A DNA stretch of 64,000 nucleotides from Ostrinia nubilalis (lineage: Eukaryota; Arthropoda; Insecta; Lepidoptera; Crambidae). Below, one piece after another: positions 12,731-23,813 of this stretch. The notes below the pieces were generated by a model that saw only the letters and a list, made by a program, of their open reading frames with translations, was not told where the DNA came from and searched no databases. The translations under genes were made by a program, and so were the position numbers. The stretch is from positions 4,030,001-4,094,000 of the forward strand of contig NC_087104.1 of the NCBI RefSeq assembly GCF_963855985.1, in the 5' to 3' direction. The first letter of the stretch is position 1. Each line of letters begins with the position of its first letter.

Positions 12731-13017
12731 TTTTACATCTAAGTATTTTTTAAGAAAATATTTTTCTAGGAAAAGCATCAAACATTCCAGAGACTGATAG
12801 CTTGATTTAACTTGAGATTAAGAGTAAATTAAGACTAAGACGCCTCATTAATGCCAGTCGATGAGTTTGATTCTGGTAATGGCGAGAGTTCAGAAGTTTT
12901 GTCGCTTTGAAATATCAGCTAACTTTGATAAATAAACTGCGATTAACGGGTACCATTCTTAAGTTATCTAAGTTGCGAAGTTAGGATATACAGCGACATT
13001 GGAAAGTGTATCTTATA

Positions 13018-13190
13018 CACTAGTGTCGGCTTTATACATATACAAGTTAGTTACCCCTGTGGGTAACTTGTATATAAAGCCGACACTAGCCTATTTTAAC
13101 ATATTATGCATATACTTATTATAGTGAAGTCAGATTGGTATCATCATTTTTGAAAAAAATATTTTCATACAAATCTGATTCTAATAAAAT
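13018..13190. repeat. Hairpin made of two inverted MITE ends
   Basis: tagtgtcggctttata at 13021 is inverted at 13073-13088 around gttaccc/gggtaac. The right half continues with gccgacactagcctatttta and gtgaagtcag, matching the 2353-2626 MITE family. It looks like two diverged ends of that family placed head to head, 35 bp before the first Harbinger. Confidence 0.5.
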
Positions 13191-13487
13191 CCACAATCCA
13201 ATAGTGCCCACCCCTAGATACTACGGTCTTATTCATAATCATTTTTCACATTTTATCAAATGCTTATTAGAGGTTTATAAAACGTTTGATAAAAATTGTT
13301 ATTCATAATCGTCATTTAGCGCTAAAATCCTCTTTTATCTGTGTGATAAGTTATCGAGAGCTCGGGCCTTGTTTAAAGCTCTAATAAACCTATTTTAACC
13401 TAACTTTTATAAATGTCATTTCATATGAATGTCACTTCGTTGGTTTATTTATTCAAAATATCCTTGCTGTGATCCTTGCTTGTGAAA

Positions 13488-14847
13488 ATGAATGCTATAA
13501 ATGCAATTGTGCATTTAGCCAATAATGCCGACCCAGCGCGACGTAGAAAGCTCTACCGCCAACGAAGCAACCCATTCGATTTGCGGGACCTAAATTTTGA
13601 AATAAAATATAGGTTCAATAAGGACACAGTGCGCACCATCATAGATTTGGTGGAAGATGATCTGGTTCAGAGCGCTAGAGGTGGTGGCACGTGTCCTGAA
13701 CTGCAAGTTTTAGTGGCCATAAGATGTTGGGGACGTCGTGAGGTAAGCACAAAAAAGTGTTTTATTTTATCCCTTTGTCGTGGCTGCTATAATTATTTTC
13801 ATACATTTTCAGGTACAAGATGATGCTGGTGACCTCCATGGCCTAAGTCAGCCGACAGTGAGCCGGATATGCGCCAGAGTCGCGCATGCAATCGCGAATA
13901 AGGCAAATTCCTTCATCAAAATGCCTATCACTATAGGAGAGCAGGAAAGAATTAGTGCCAAATTTAGAGCAATTAAAAATTTTCCTGGGGTGATAGGAGC
14001 CATAGATTGCACCCACATTAAAATTAAAAAAACCGGAGGTGACATGGCCCAGTACTATATTAATAGAAAAGGCTATTATTCCCTGAATGTTCAGGTAAAA
14101 TATATTTTGATTTTATACAGTTTACAACAGAGAAAGATTTGTTTTAATAATGTCTATAATTTTTACTTTGTATGATCTAAATTTTAGCAACATTCAACAC
14201 TATATTATTGGATGGATTACCTACAGGATACTGTTTTTTTTATTTTAGGTTGTCTGTGATGCTGACCTCAAAATAATGGATATAGTGGCTAGATGGCGAG
14301 GCAGTACACATGACAGTCGAATTTTTATGGAGAGCAATATAAAACAACGATTTGAGGATAGGCAGTTTAGAGGACGCCTTATTGGCGATTCGGGCTACCC
14401 TCTTCTGCCATATCTATTTACACCTATTTTAAGGCCTAGTCGTCCAGAAGAAGAAGCATACAATAATGCTCACATCTCAACTAGGAACACTGTTGAAAGG
14501 TGTTTTGGGGTGTGGAAGCAGCGGTTCCAATGCCTACTCCATGGCTTACCAGTAAGCCTCCAAAATGGAAAAGCTGTGATCATAGCATTGGCTGTATTAC
14601 ATAATATAGCCATTGATATGAATGACACATTGTTAGGTAAATGTTATCAATTTGACTGTACATAAGGAATACAAATCTTTATGACAAAATGTTGACAAAT
14701 TCATAATATTTTTCAGAACAACATATGGAGCAGGTCCCTGTAACTCCGCAACTTTCGACGGAGAACAGTGTTCACGACAACCGACCTTCATTGTTGAGGC
14801 GTAGGTCGCAGTTGATACTACAAAATTTTATAAATCAACATTTTTGA
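13488..14847 (+). CDS. Harbinger transposase (HARBI1-like DDE nuclease), intact, 4 exons
   Basis: Exons: 13488-13742, 13813-14094, 14249-14636 and 14717-14847. All introns are GT-AG and the phases close to 352 codons (351 aa), close to human HARBI1 (349 aa). The ATG at 13488 was chosen; a TTG four codons earlier is not a likely eukaryotic start. Exon 1 holds the N-terminal helical part. Exon 2 has a helix-turn-helix-like GLSQPTVSRI and the first catalytic Asp in VIGAIDCTHIK (D150). Exon 3 has WRGSTHDSRIF (candidate second Asp, D201) and the Glu in TRNTVERCFGVW (E262). The protein would cut and rejoin transposon DNA in the nucleus together with the Myb-like partner. No stop or frameshift was seen, so it may be functional. 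Expression is unknown. Confidence 0.9.
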
Positions 14848-15701
14848 ATGGTACTAAAATACATTTTGATAAATTCCAACGATTTACTTTTATGTAATGT
14901 CATTTGAGTTCATGAAAATGTTGTATTTTAATTTTTCAGATACTGTTCCTGGCATCTTAATGAAAATAAAAAGAATATTTGATTGAAAAATACCTGTATT
15001 TCAATTTTCAGTCCAATTTGTTACTATCACAAAAACAAAACCTGTAGTTCTCTTTAAAAAAGCAATTATTCTGCAAAAATTCAAAACAAATTACTTTATA
15101 TCACTAATTTAAGTACAATTAGTTTCAACAAACTTACTTATTAAAAATCACAGTTCAATTCTTTAAAACAAAGAAATTGCTTAAGTATAAACGTTTCTAT
15201 TCGGAGGTTATCAACCTTCTACATTTAAAACAAAATAACCATAATTTACACTATTATTATAAAGGCGAATGTTTGTGACTAGGCATATGTGTATTTACTT
15301 TATATCACTAATTTAAGTACAATTATTAAACTTACTTACTAAAAATCACAGTTCAATTCTTATAAACAAATAAATTGCTAAAACAGATAGATTATATAGT
15401 CTCGAATAACATATAGGCTTCTTTTTATCCTGGAAAAATGCACAGATCCTGTAGGTTACAGAAATAGTAGTCTACGCAGGCGGAGTCGTGGGCAACAGCT
15501 AGTTAATAGTAATCACAAACTCTTATTAAGTTATGACTAGTAAACATATTCATAGCCGTCTAAATATATTGCAGAAACACAATCAAAATGCGGATTGGAA
15601 CTGCATAAAATACAAATTAAAAACAAACAGAAGTAAGGGAGGAACTAACTTATTATTTAGAATCTGTTAGTACTTGAAAAACTTTAACATCAAAAGACTT
15701 A

Positions 15702-16711
15702 TTATTCTTTATTAATGTGAGTGTAATATTTAAGTTTTTCCTGTAATAATTGATGCTCAAGATCCAAGTTTCTCCCTTTCTTCCGTTCGTTTTCCATTTG
15801 AACTTCATGCAGTTCAATCCGGCATTTTGATTCTGTTTCTGCAATTTCGGAAATCCTAACTTTGCTTAAATCAATTAAGCCTTCTTTGTTTAACAGTTTC
15901 CTTTTTTTTTTGATTGCTGGTGCTTTAAAATTAGGTTTTGCTTTATTTTCTTTTGCCTCTACTTTTTTATTTTCTTTATCTTCCAATATGCCTCTAGTAG
16001 TACAAGCATGTGTATCTTCTATTTCTTCATCAAGTACCACCAATTCATATTGGATTTCTTCATTATTTATCAATTCCTGATCTTGCGTATTTTGAGTTGA
16101 TTCCTCCTCTTGAATGTTAATTAATTCACTTTTATTTGAGTCCGAGTCAAATCTGTTAACATCGACTACAAATTCATTGGGCAACCAAGATGCTATATCA
16201 TCAGCCCTATCGTCAGGCACTGATAATGGTGGACCACCGCCAGTTTTAATTTGAGCCTGCCTAGCAATGGTCTTGTCTTTCTTCGCACTGATTTTTATGA
16301 GGCTCCATTGCGATTTTAACTGGGTAATGGAGCGGTTCATACCAGCGCACATTGAATTAAACCTGAAAAAGAAATGACAGGATTTTGAATTACAGGTAAA
16401 GGCAAAATTTTATATTGAAGGCAGAAATCAAAAGATGTACCAACGTTGTTTGTAAATCAGCCCAAGCCGCAACCTTCCGTTTATTCGTGTTAGTGTCTGT
16501 ATTTTTATTTTCGATTGCATTTACTCTTTCTTTCACCAACTCTTTCAGCAAATACTGAAAAGCAAACACTAGGCGTCAAACATAAATAAAACCATGCTAC
16601 AAAAATTAGTAGGCACTTTATCAGGCTAAAAATAAGTACTACCTTATCTTCCTCCAACCAGTTTTCTGATCGTTGCCTTTTAGGCGGTCTGTTCTCCTTC
16701 GTCATGGACAT
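15702..16711 (-). CDS. Harbinger Myb/SANT-like DNA-binding protein, intact, 3 exons
   Basis: Exons (minus): 16711-16643, 16554-16445 and 16362-15702. The introns are GT-AG and the joined frame is 279 aa. The second exon boundary uses donor AC|GTTGGT, required by phase. Residues 15 to about 100 form a Myb/SANT-like (MSANTD-type) domain with the tryptophan pattern ENWLEEDKYLL, AAWADLQ and LKSQWSLIK, followed by GGGPP. The middle is acidic. The C-terminus is a lysine-rich patch (KKKRKLL, likely nuclear signal) followed by a charged helical coiled-coil-like tail. In Harbinger elements this second protein carries the transposase to the nucleus and to DNA. An in-frame second ATG lies at 16705. Confidence 0.85.
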
Positions 16712-18607
16712 AATTAGTATCCGATGTAACTAGCCGGGTCGTCGTAAGAGCTTATTGCAGAGTACAGGGTAAGAGGTACAGAATCCAGAACATACAATCC
16801 CAAGTTTTATAAAAGTTTGATAAAACTTGGGAGTTGATCGAAAAAACCGAAAACTTTATTAAATTTTCGTGCCAAATGTCAATGTCAGTAAGTAAAACGT
16901 CACAGCTGCCAATTTTTTGTTTTTTTTTTCTGCGATTTGTCTATGATTTTACATGGTCCACCAAGTTAAATCACCAAAAAAGCTGTTTTCGTTCATTCTT
17001 TTTGTATAGTCTGTGGAAAGAAAATATTAAACTCTGTTTTAGCTATCAAAGGTTTATAAACGATTATGAATAACGTTTTTTATCAGAGGTTTATAAGAGT
17101 GTTTTAAGCCTATCAAACGTTTTAGCTAATGTAGGTTTTAAACCTATATTAGCATTTTATTATGAATAAGACCGTAATTCGCGACAGCCGACACTGAATC
17201 TTTTTAAATACATTTTATATTAGACTACTACTTACAGTAAACAATTTTGTTGTCAAGTGCTTGAATTTTCTTTTAATTTGATTATTCCAAGAAGCTTTAG
17301 AATTATGATATAATCTAAGAAATTCTTGAGTCACAGTTTTTACAATAAATCAAGCTTAAAAGTCACAAAGACTTTGACGAATATTCAAAGTCAGCTGTTT
17401 CCGAGGCGATAGCGGCTCTGTGGTTTTCATCGGGGATCATCCTATCACCAATTAAAATGTCCCTATCAGTTACTAACAAGATCCTCATAACAATCTAGCG
17501 GGCTTATAAATTAATAATGTTCTTGCAAAAACAGTCAACTAGTTAAAACATTTTTTTGCAAAGTAGTATGTAGTAGTCCCGTACTCTTCCACTTTGTCGT
17601 TAGTACCTAAATTATGTTTTCCCAATTACTGTGTATCTGTAGTATAGATTTATAGGCTATATTCTTACCGTACGGAACCTTTAAAAATACAATGGCGGCA
17701 ACAAAAGGAAACATATTAGAGCAAATCCCACCCATAACGTTCTGAAACGCAAAAACTTGATCCAATCGGCTTTCACGTAATCGCACCACGCCAAGCGTGG
17801 CCGATCCTTCCGCCTTACTACCGCGACACATTCCACAAAAAGGTGAGCCTTTCACGAAAAGGTTGCACGATTGCGATTCGTCGACGTCGCGTAAAATGTG
17901 ACGTTAAAGCGTGTTTTCTCGAATTTCTACCTTCCCACAACTCGTGCCCGCAGGTGATAGTTTTACACGGGCAAACAATTTTCGTGTTCGGAACTTCCGA
18001 TGAAATTATCTACTCGTAACTCATATTTCCGGAAAACTGAACATACTTTCGAACAGTACTATTTCGCGTAGTAGGTAACACTTCGTAGCCTTCGACTACG
18101 AAAGTTATTTAATAAAACGATTTTTTATCGTCGTAGCAATTGTCGTAGTCAGCAAAACTGCGTAGCACTGTAACGCCAGTTTAACAAACAGGCGGAAGCC
18201 GTATTACGATTTTACTCAAAATACAAAGGTTTATTTTGATTGATGAGTTTAATATTAGACTAATCAATATTATGAGTGTTGATACCTACCTACACTCAAG
18301 AATTTAAATAAAGCCGGTGATTACGTTGTGGTTGAATGTGGTTTTACAATACTTACGCCATTAGTAGAGTCTCATACACACTCTTTTAATAACTGACCTA
18401 AAATTTATTTTGCCCTTGTTCTATCATAGCCCATGATTATCTATCATGCTCAGACATGTGACATTTAATAACGGTCCCAGTCAACTGATATCACGTTCCT
18501 CTGAAAGCAAAAATATCTTACTCGTGTAAGAATTATTGGCAAAATATTAATAACACTTTTAAATAATTACAAATCAATCACGAAGTAGTAAGGTACTTTG
18601 TCATAAA

Positions 18608-18725
18608 CCCCCTTACTAATAAAAAGTTACACAGTTGTTGATCACTGTTTTAAAATGACATTTCCATACTAAACGTCACTTTAAAACACTGATCAACGAG
18701 CGTGTAAGTTTTATTAGTAAGGGGG
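18608..18725. repeat. Small MITE inside spacer copy 1
   Basis: The ends cccccttactaataaaa and ttattagtaaggggg are inverted repeats; arms of about 50 bp surround a short core. Copies of the same element lie at 25247-25364 and 31886-32003, carried by the duplicated spacers. Confidence 0.7.
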
Positions 18726-19610
18726 TAAGCGAATAAGTATAAATAGTTCTAACATATTTTACTTGTACTAGTTTATTCTATTTATGTTGTTGGTTTGTTC
18801 TTTTCTTGACGTTTTTTTCAAACGGGTAAAGTTAGAGTATTTCTGTCAGACTGAATTTATTTTGTTAGGTAACTATAAGCAGTAAAACAACAGTGAAATG
18901 CTTTACAACTTTGAATTTATCAACACAAAACTTACAACCCTCAATTAACAAAGTTACAACAATACCTAACTATTATTGACCACACAAAACGCTTGCTTTG
19001 TTACACATGGCTACCTAAACATTACAAAAACAGTAATAAAATTGTAATCGCATAGATAATTGTAGCTTTTATCTAAGTTCACGGGGACAAGGCCTGTAAC
19101 AATTTAAAGTCAAACAAAACTATTCCACAACAAAAAAACATTTGTTAAAATGTTTCAAAATAAATACAGTATTACGCAATTATAAAACACTATCACTGGT
19201 TTGCCTTGAGATATTTTAGTAGAGTCACAAGTCATTGCTAATTTTCATGCCTAATTAATTGTTATATCAACACTCAAATATTACACACATCTAAATAATT
19301 TAATAACATATTATTATAACCAAGATTCGCTTCTGAAACCTTCCTACAAATACTTACGTAACCAATTCCCCTCAAACATTCAGATTTCAGAAACTAAAAA
19401 GTATTTAAAAGTCAAAAAATTATAAACGACAAACAGCCGACACGTGCGACGAAGTACACTTCCGTTCCACTGTAATTACTTACGTAAATTCATTCAATTA
19501 AGTAAAAATCGAGATAAAAATAATAACTTTATATTTACCCAACAACGTGAAGAAGTGAAGTCGCGTGAAGTAAATTAAGACCCATAAAATGTAGAGCTTT
19601 TGTTATCCCA

Positions 19611-19850
19611 ACTAATATTATAAATGCGAAAGTAACTCTGTCTGTCTGTCTGTCTGTCTGTCTGTTACGCTTTCCCGCTTAAACCTCGCAACCGATTTTG
19701 ATGAAATTTGGCATAGAGATAGTTTGAGTCCCGGGAAAGAACATAGGATAGTTTTTATCCCGGTTTTTGAAACAGGGACGCGCGCGATAAAGTTTTTCTG
19801 TGACAGACAAAATTCCACGCGGGCGAAGCCGCGGGCGGAAAGCTAGTTTG
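19611..19850 (+). repeat. Retroposon fragment with (tctg)n in spacer copy 1
   Basis: It starts actaatattataaatgcgaa, has about six tctg units (19637-19664), the blocks accgattttgatgaaatttg and gggcgaagccgcgggcggaa, and ends agctagtttg. This is a common moth dispersed repeat of SINE or LINE-end type. Duplicates lie at 26250-26489 and 32889-33128. Confidence 0.65.
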
Positions 19851-20868
19851 GAAATAAACCATTCATCATTATCATTAGCTGATAAGTTCCCTGATAGCCT
19901 AATAGCAACTTATCTGTCAGATACTCAGCTTAACTTTGGTTATACCCAGGTAGTTTTGTCAACTTTTTCTGCCAGTCAGGGATAGCTATCAGAAAAGTTA
20001 TTTGTTAGATAGCGTTTTAATTAAGTCAGATAACTATTTAACACTTTAGCTAGCCCTTAATGTAGCATGTATGATGTATCTATTAGATAAGATGGACAAA
20101 CCTCGGCTATCTCAATGTCGACCTTAACTGCAGTGAATACCGGTGTGACCGCACATTCATCACTGCGACCCGACCACTCGCCTCCTTTGAAGTAAATTGG
20201 CTATCGGTGTGACCCGCATTTTGCGTATCCTTTGACAGGCATTTTGGACGGCAATAGCCGAACCTACTTTTAAGTAAATTACAAGTCATAGCACTAGTGG
20301 TACTAGTATACCTTAGTAAGGTAGGTACTAGAACAATTTGTTAACACGGTCAATTTTGAAGTAGGTTTTGAGGTAATATAAGTTGAATCACCAAGCTAAG
20401 ACTAAGAGGTCGCCACTAGATGACGTATCACTATCGCGTATTTATTGGTATCAAATTTTGCCAAGTGCAAAAGCCAAATGTTGGTCTCGAAGCGCTGGCA
20501 GGGTAAAAAGATTATGAGACATCCTTATGAGCAAAATATTTGACGATTTGTAAGTACTATTTTAATAGTCTATACAAATAAAGAAATTAAAGAAAAAACA
20601 ATAGCGGTCTTATTCATAATCATTTTTCACATTTTATCAAATGCTTATTAGAGGTTTATAAAACGTTTGATAAAAATTGTTATTCATAATCGTCATTTAG
20701 CGCTAAAATCCTCTTATAACTGTGTGATAAGTTATCGAGAGCTCGGGCCTTGTTTAAAGCTCTAATAAACCTATTTTAACCTAACTTTTATAAATGTCAT
20801 TTCATATGAATGTCACTTCGTTGGTTTATTTATTCAAAATATCCTTGCTGTGATCCTTGCTTGTGAAA

Positions 20869-21625
20869 ATGAATGCTATAAATGCAATTGTGCATTTAGC
20901 CAATAATGCCGACCCAGCGCGACGTAGAAAGCTCTACCGCCAACGAAGCAACCCATTCGATTTGCGGGACCTAAATTTTAAAATAAAATATAGGTTCAAT
21001 AAGGACACAGTGCGCACCATCATAGATTTGGTGGAAGATGATCTGGTTCAGAGCGCTAGAGGTGGTGGCACGTGTCCTGAACTGCAAGTTTTAGTGGCCA
21101 TAAGATGTTGGGGACGTCGTGAGGTAAGCACAAAAAAGTGTTTTATTTTATCCCTTTGTCGTGGCTGCTATAATTATTTTCATACATTTTCAGGTACAAG
21201 ATGATGCTGGTGACCTCCATGGCCTAAGTCAGCCGACAGTGAGCCGGATATGCGCCAGAGTCGCGCATGCAATCGCGAATAAGGCAAATTCCTTCATCAA
21301 AATGCCTATCACTATAGGAGAGCAGGAAAGAATTAGTGCCAAATTTAGAGCAATTAAAAATTTTCCTGGGGTGATAGGAGCCATAGATTGCACCCACATT
21401 AAAATTAAAAAAACCGGAGGTGACATGGCCCAGTACTATATTAATAGAAAAGGCTATTATTCCCTGAATGTTCAGGTAAAATATATTTTGATTTTATACA
21501 GTTTACAACAGAGAAAGATTTGTTTTAATAATGTCTATAATTATATAATTATTAAAATGTTGTATTTTAATTTTTCAGATACTGTTCCTGGCATCTTAAT
21601 GAAAATAAAAAGAATATTTGATTGA
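20869..21625 (+). pseudogene. Truncated Harbinger transposase, copy 2
   Basis: Exons 1 and 2 are retained (20869-21123 and 21194-21475); exons 3 and 4 are deleted. Reading through the former intron 2 gives an open frame to a TGA at 21625, about 228 aa in all. Only the first catalytic Asp remains; the regions of the second Asp and the Glu are gone. One substitution relative to copy 1 (g to a at 20980) changes Glu to Lys. It cannot be a complete nuclease. Confidence 0.85.
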
Positions 21626-22340
21626 AAAATACCTGTATTTCAATTTTCAGTCCAATTTGTTACTATCACAAAAACAAAACCTGTAGTTCTCTTTAAAAAA
21701 GCAATTATTCTGCAAAAATTCAAAACAAATTACTTTATATCACTAATTTAAGTACAATTAGTTTCAACAAACTTACTTATTAAAAATCACAGTTCAATTC
21801 TTTAAAACAAAGAAATTGCTTAAGTATAAACGTTTCTATTCGGAGGTTATCAACCTTCTACATTTAAAACAAAATAACCATAATTTACACTATTATTATA
21901 AAGGCGAATGTTTGTGACTAGGCATATGTGTATTTACTTTATATCACTAATTTAAGTACAATTATTAAACTTACTTACTAAAAATCACAGTTCAATTCTT
22001 ATAAACAAATAAATTGCTAAAACAGATAGATTATATAGTCTCGAATAACATATAGGCTTCTTTTTATCCTGGAAAAATGCACAGATCCTGTAGGTTACAG
22101 AAATAGTAGTCTACGCAGGCGGAGTCGTGGGCAACAGCTAGTTAATAGTAATCTCAAACTCTTATTAAGTTATGACTAGTAAACATATTCATAGCCGTCT
22201 AAATATATTGCAGAAACACAATCAAAATGCGGATTGGAACTGCATAAAATACAAATTAAAAACAAACAGAAGTAAGGGAGGAACTAACTTATTATTTAGA
22301 ATCTGTTAGTACTTGAAAAACTTTAACATCAAAAGACTTA

Positions 22341-23350
22341 TTATTCTTTATTAATGTGAGTGTAATATTTAAGTTTTTCCTGTAATAATTGATGCTCAAG
22401 ATCCAAGTTTCTCCCTTTCTTCCGTTCGTTTTCCATTTGAACTTCATGCAGTTCAATCCGGCATTTTGATTCTGTTTCTGCAATTTCGGAAATCCTAACT
22501 TTGCTTAAATCAATTAAGCCTTCTTTGTTTAACAGTTTCCTTTTTTTTTTGATTGCTGGTGCTTTAAAATTAGGTTTTGCTTTATTTTCTTTTGCCTCTA
22601 CTTTTTTATTTTCTTTATCTTCCAATATGCCTCTAGTAGTACAAGCATGTGTATCTTCTATTTCTTCATCAAGTACCACCAATTCATATTGGATTTCTTC
22701 ATTATTTATCAATTCCTGATCTTGCGTATTTTGAGTTGATTCCTCCTCTTGAATGTTAATTAATTCACTTTTATTTGAGTCCGAGTCAAATCTGTTAACA
22801 TCGACTACAAATTCATTGGGCAACCAAGATGCTATATCATCAGCCCTATCGTCAGGCACTGATAATGGTGGACCACCGCCAGTTTTAATTTGAGCCTGCC
22901 TAGCAATGGTCTTGTCTTTCTTCGCACTGATTTTTATGAGGCTCCATTGCGATTTTAACTGGGTAATGGAGCGGTTCATACCAGCGCACATTGAATTAAA
23001 CCTGAAAAAGAAATGACAGGATTTTGAATTACAGGTAAAGGCAAAATTTTATATTGAAGGCAGAAATCAAAAGATGTACCAACGTTGTTTGTAAATCAGC
23101 CCAAGCCGCAACCTTCCGTTTATTCGTGTTAGTGTCTGTATTTTTATTTTCGATTGCATTTACTCTTTCTTTCACCAACTCTTTCAGCAAATACTGAAAA
23201 GCAAACACTAGGCGTCAAACATAAATAAAACCATGCTACAAAAATTAGTAGGCACTTTATCAGGCTAAAAATAAGTACTACCTTATCTTCCTCCAACCAG
23301 TTTTCTGATCGTTGCCTTTTAGGCGGTCTGTTCTCCTTCGTCATGGACAT
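22341..23350 (-). CDS. Harbinger Myb/SANT-like protein, copy 2, intact
   Basis: Exons 23350-23282, 23193-23084 and 23001-22341 correspond one to one with copy 1, and the predicted 279-aa protein is unchanged. Because the neighbouring nuclease gene is broken, this copy could supply only the DNA-binding partner. Confidence 0.8.
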
Positions 23351-23813
23351 AATTAGTATCCGATGTAACTAGCCGGGTCGTCGTAAGAGCTTATTGCAGA
23401 GTACAGGGTAAGAGGTACAGAATCCAGAACATACAATCCCAAGTTTTATAAAAGTTTGATAAAACTTGGGAGTTGATCGAAAAAACCGAAAACTTTATTA
23501 AATTTTCGTGCCAAATGTCAATGTCAGTAAGTAAAACGTCACAGCTGCCAATTTTTTGTTTTTTTTTTCTGCGATTTGTCTATGATTTTACATGGTCCAC
23601 CAAGTTAAATCACCAAAAAAGCTGTTTTCGTTCATTCTTTTTGTATAGTCTGTGGAAAGAAAATATTAAACTCTGTTTTAGCTATCAAAGGTTTATAAAC
23701 GATTATGAATAACGTTTTTTATCAGAGGTTTATAAGAGTGTTTTAAGCCTATCAAACGTTTTAGCTAATGTAGGTTTTAAACCTATATTAGCATTTTATT
23801 ATGAATAAGACCG

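Larger units (their letters stand above)
13224..17174. mobile_element. PIF/Harbinger transposon copy 1, full length (3951 bp)
   Basis: Termini are cggtcttattcataat and its exact inverse attatgaataagaccg. Subterminal motifs are also inverted: ttattcataatcg at 13302 against cgattatgaataac near 17062, plus aacgtttgata and tatcaaacgttt. Inside are two convergent spliced genes, a HARBI1-type nuclease (plus) and a Myb/SANT-like protein (minus). That two-gene layout defines autonomous Harbinger elements. Both frames are open. The flanks (CTA left, TAA right) do not form a matching 3-bp target duplication. A small dispersed-repeat remnant lies inside at about 15430-15505. Confidence 0.92.
17175..20604. 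repeat. Array spacer, copy 1 (3430 bp)
   Basis: Host DNA between Harbinger copies 1 and 2, repeated almost identically at 23814-27243 and 30453-33882. By eye only two base differences were noticed among the three spacers: 19549/26188/32827 reads g/a/g, and 20516/27155/33794 reads g/g/a. It contains a small MITE (18608-18725) and a retroposon fragment with a (tctg)n tract (19611-19850). No gene was recognised. The 60-82-aa open frames inside lack domain features and are probably chance. Confidence 0.9.
20605..23813. mobile_element. PIF/Harbinger copy 2, internally deleted (3209 bp), chimeric
   Basis: Same termini as copy 1. The sequence equivalent to 14162-14914 (753 bp) of copy 1 is replaced by 11 bp (21543-21553). 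Left-side bases (a at 20980, t at 22154, and two changes near 20716-20719) match copy 4. Right-side bases (c at 23600 and 23682) match copy 1. The left flank TAG comes from the spacer; the right flank TAA is that of copy 1. Confidence 0.92.

Noticed and set aside
13848..14045. 65-aa minus-strand frame in all Harbinger copies
   Set aside because: Shadow of transposase exon 2 on the opposite strand.
17607..17855. 82-aa frame repeated in every spacer, possibly a gene duplicated with the array
   Set aside because: No recognisable domain, no splice-linked neighbours, and the repetition follows the spacer itself. Conservation between spacers reflects recent duplication, not selection.
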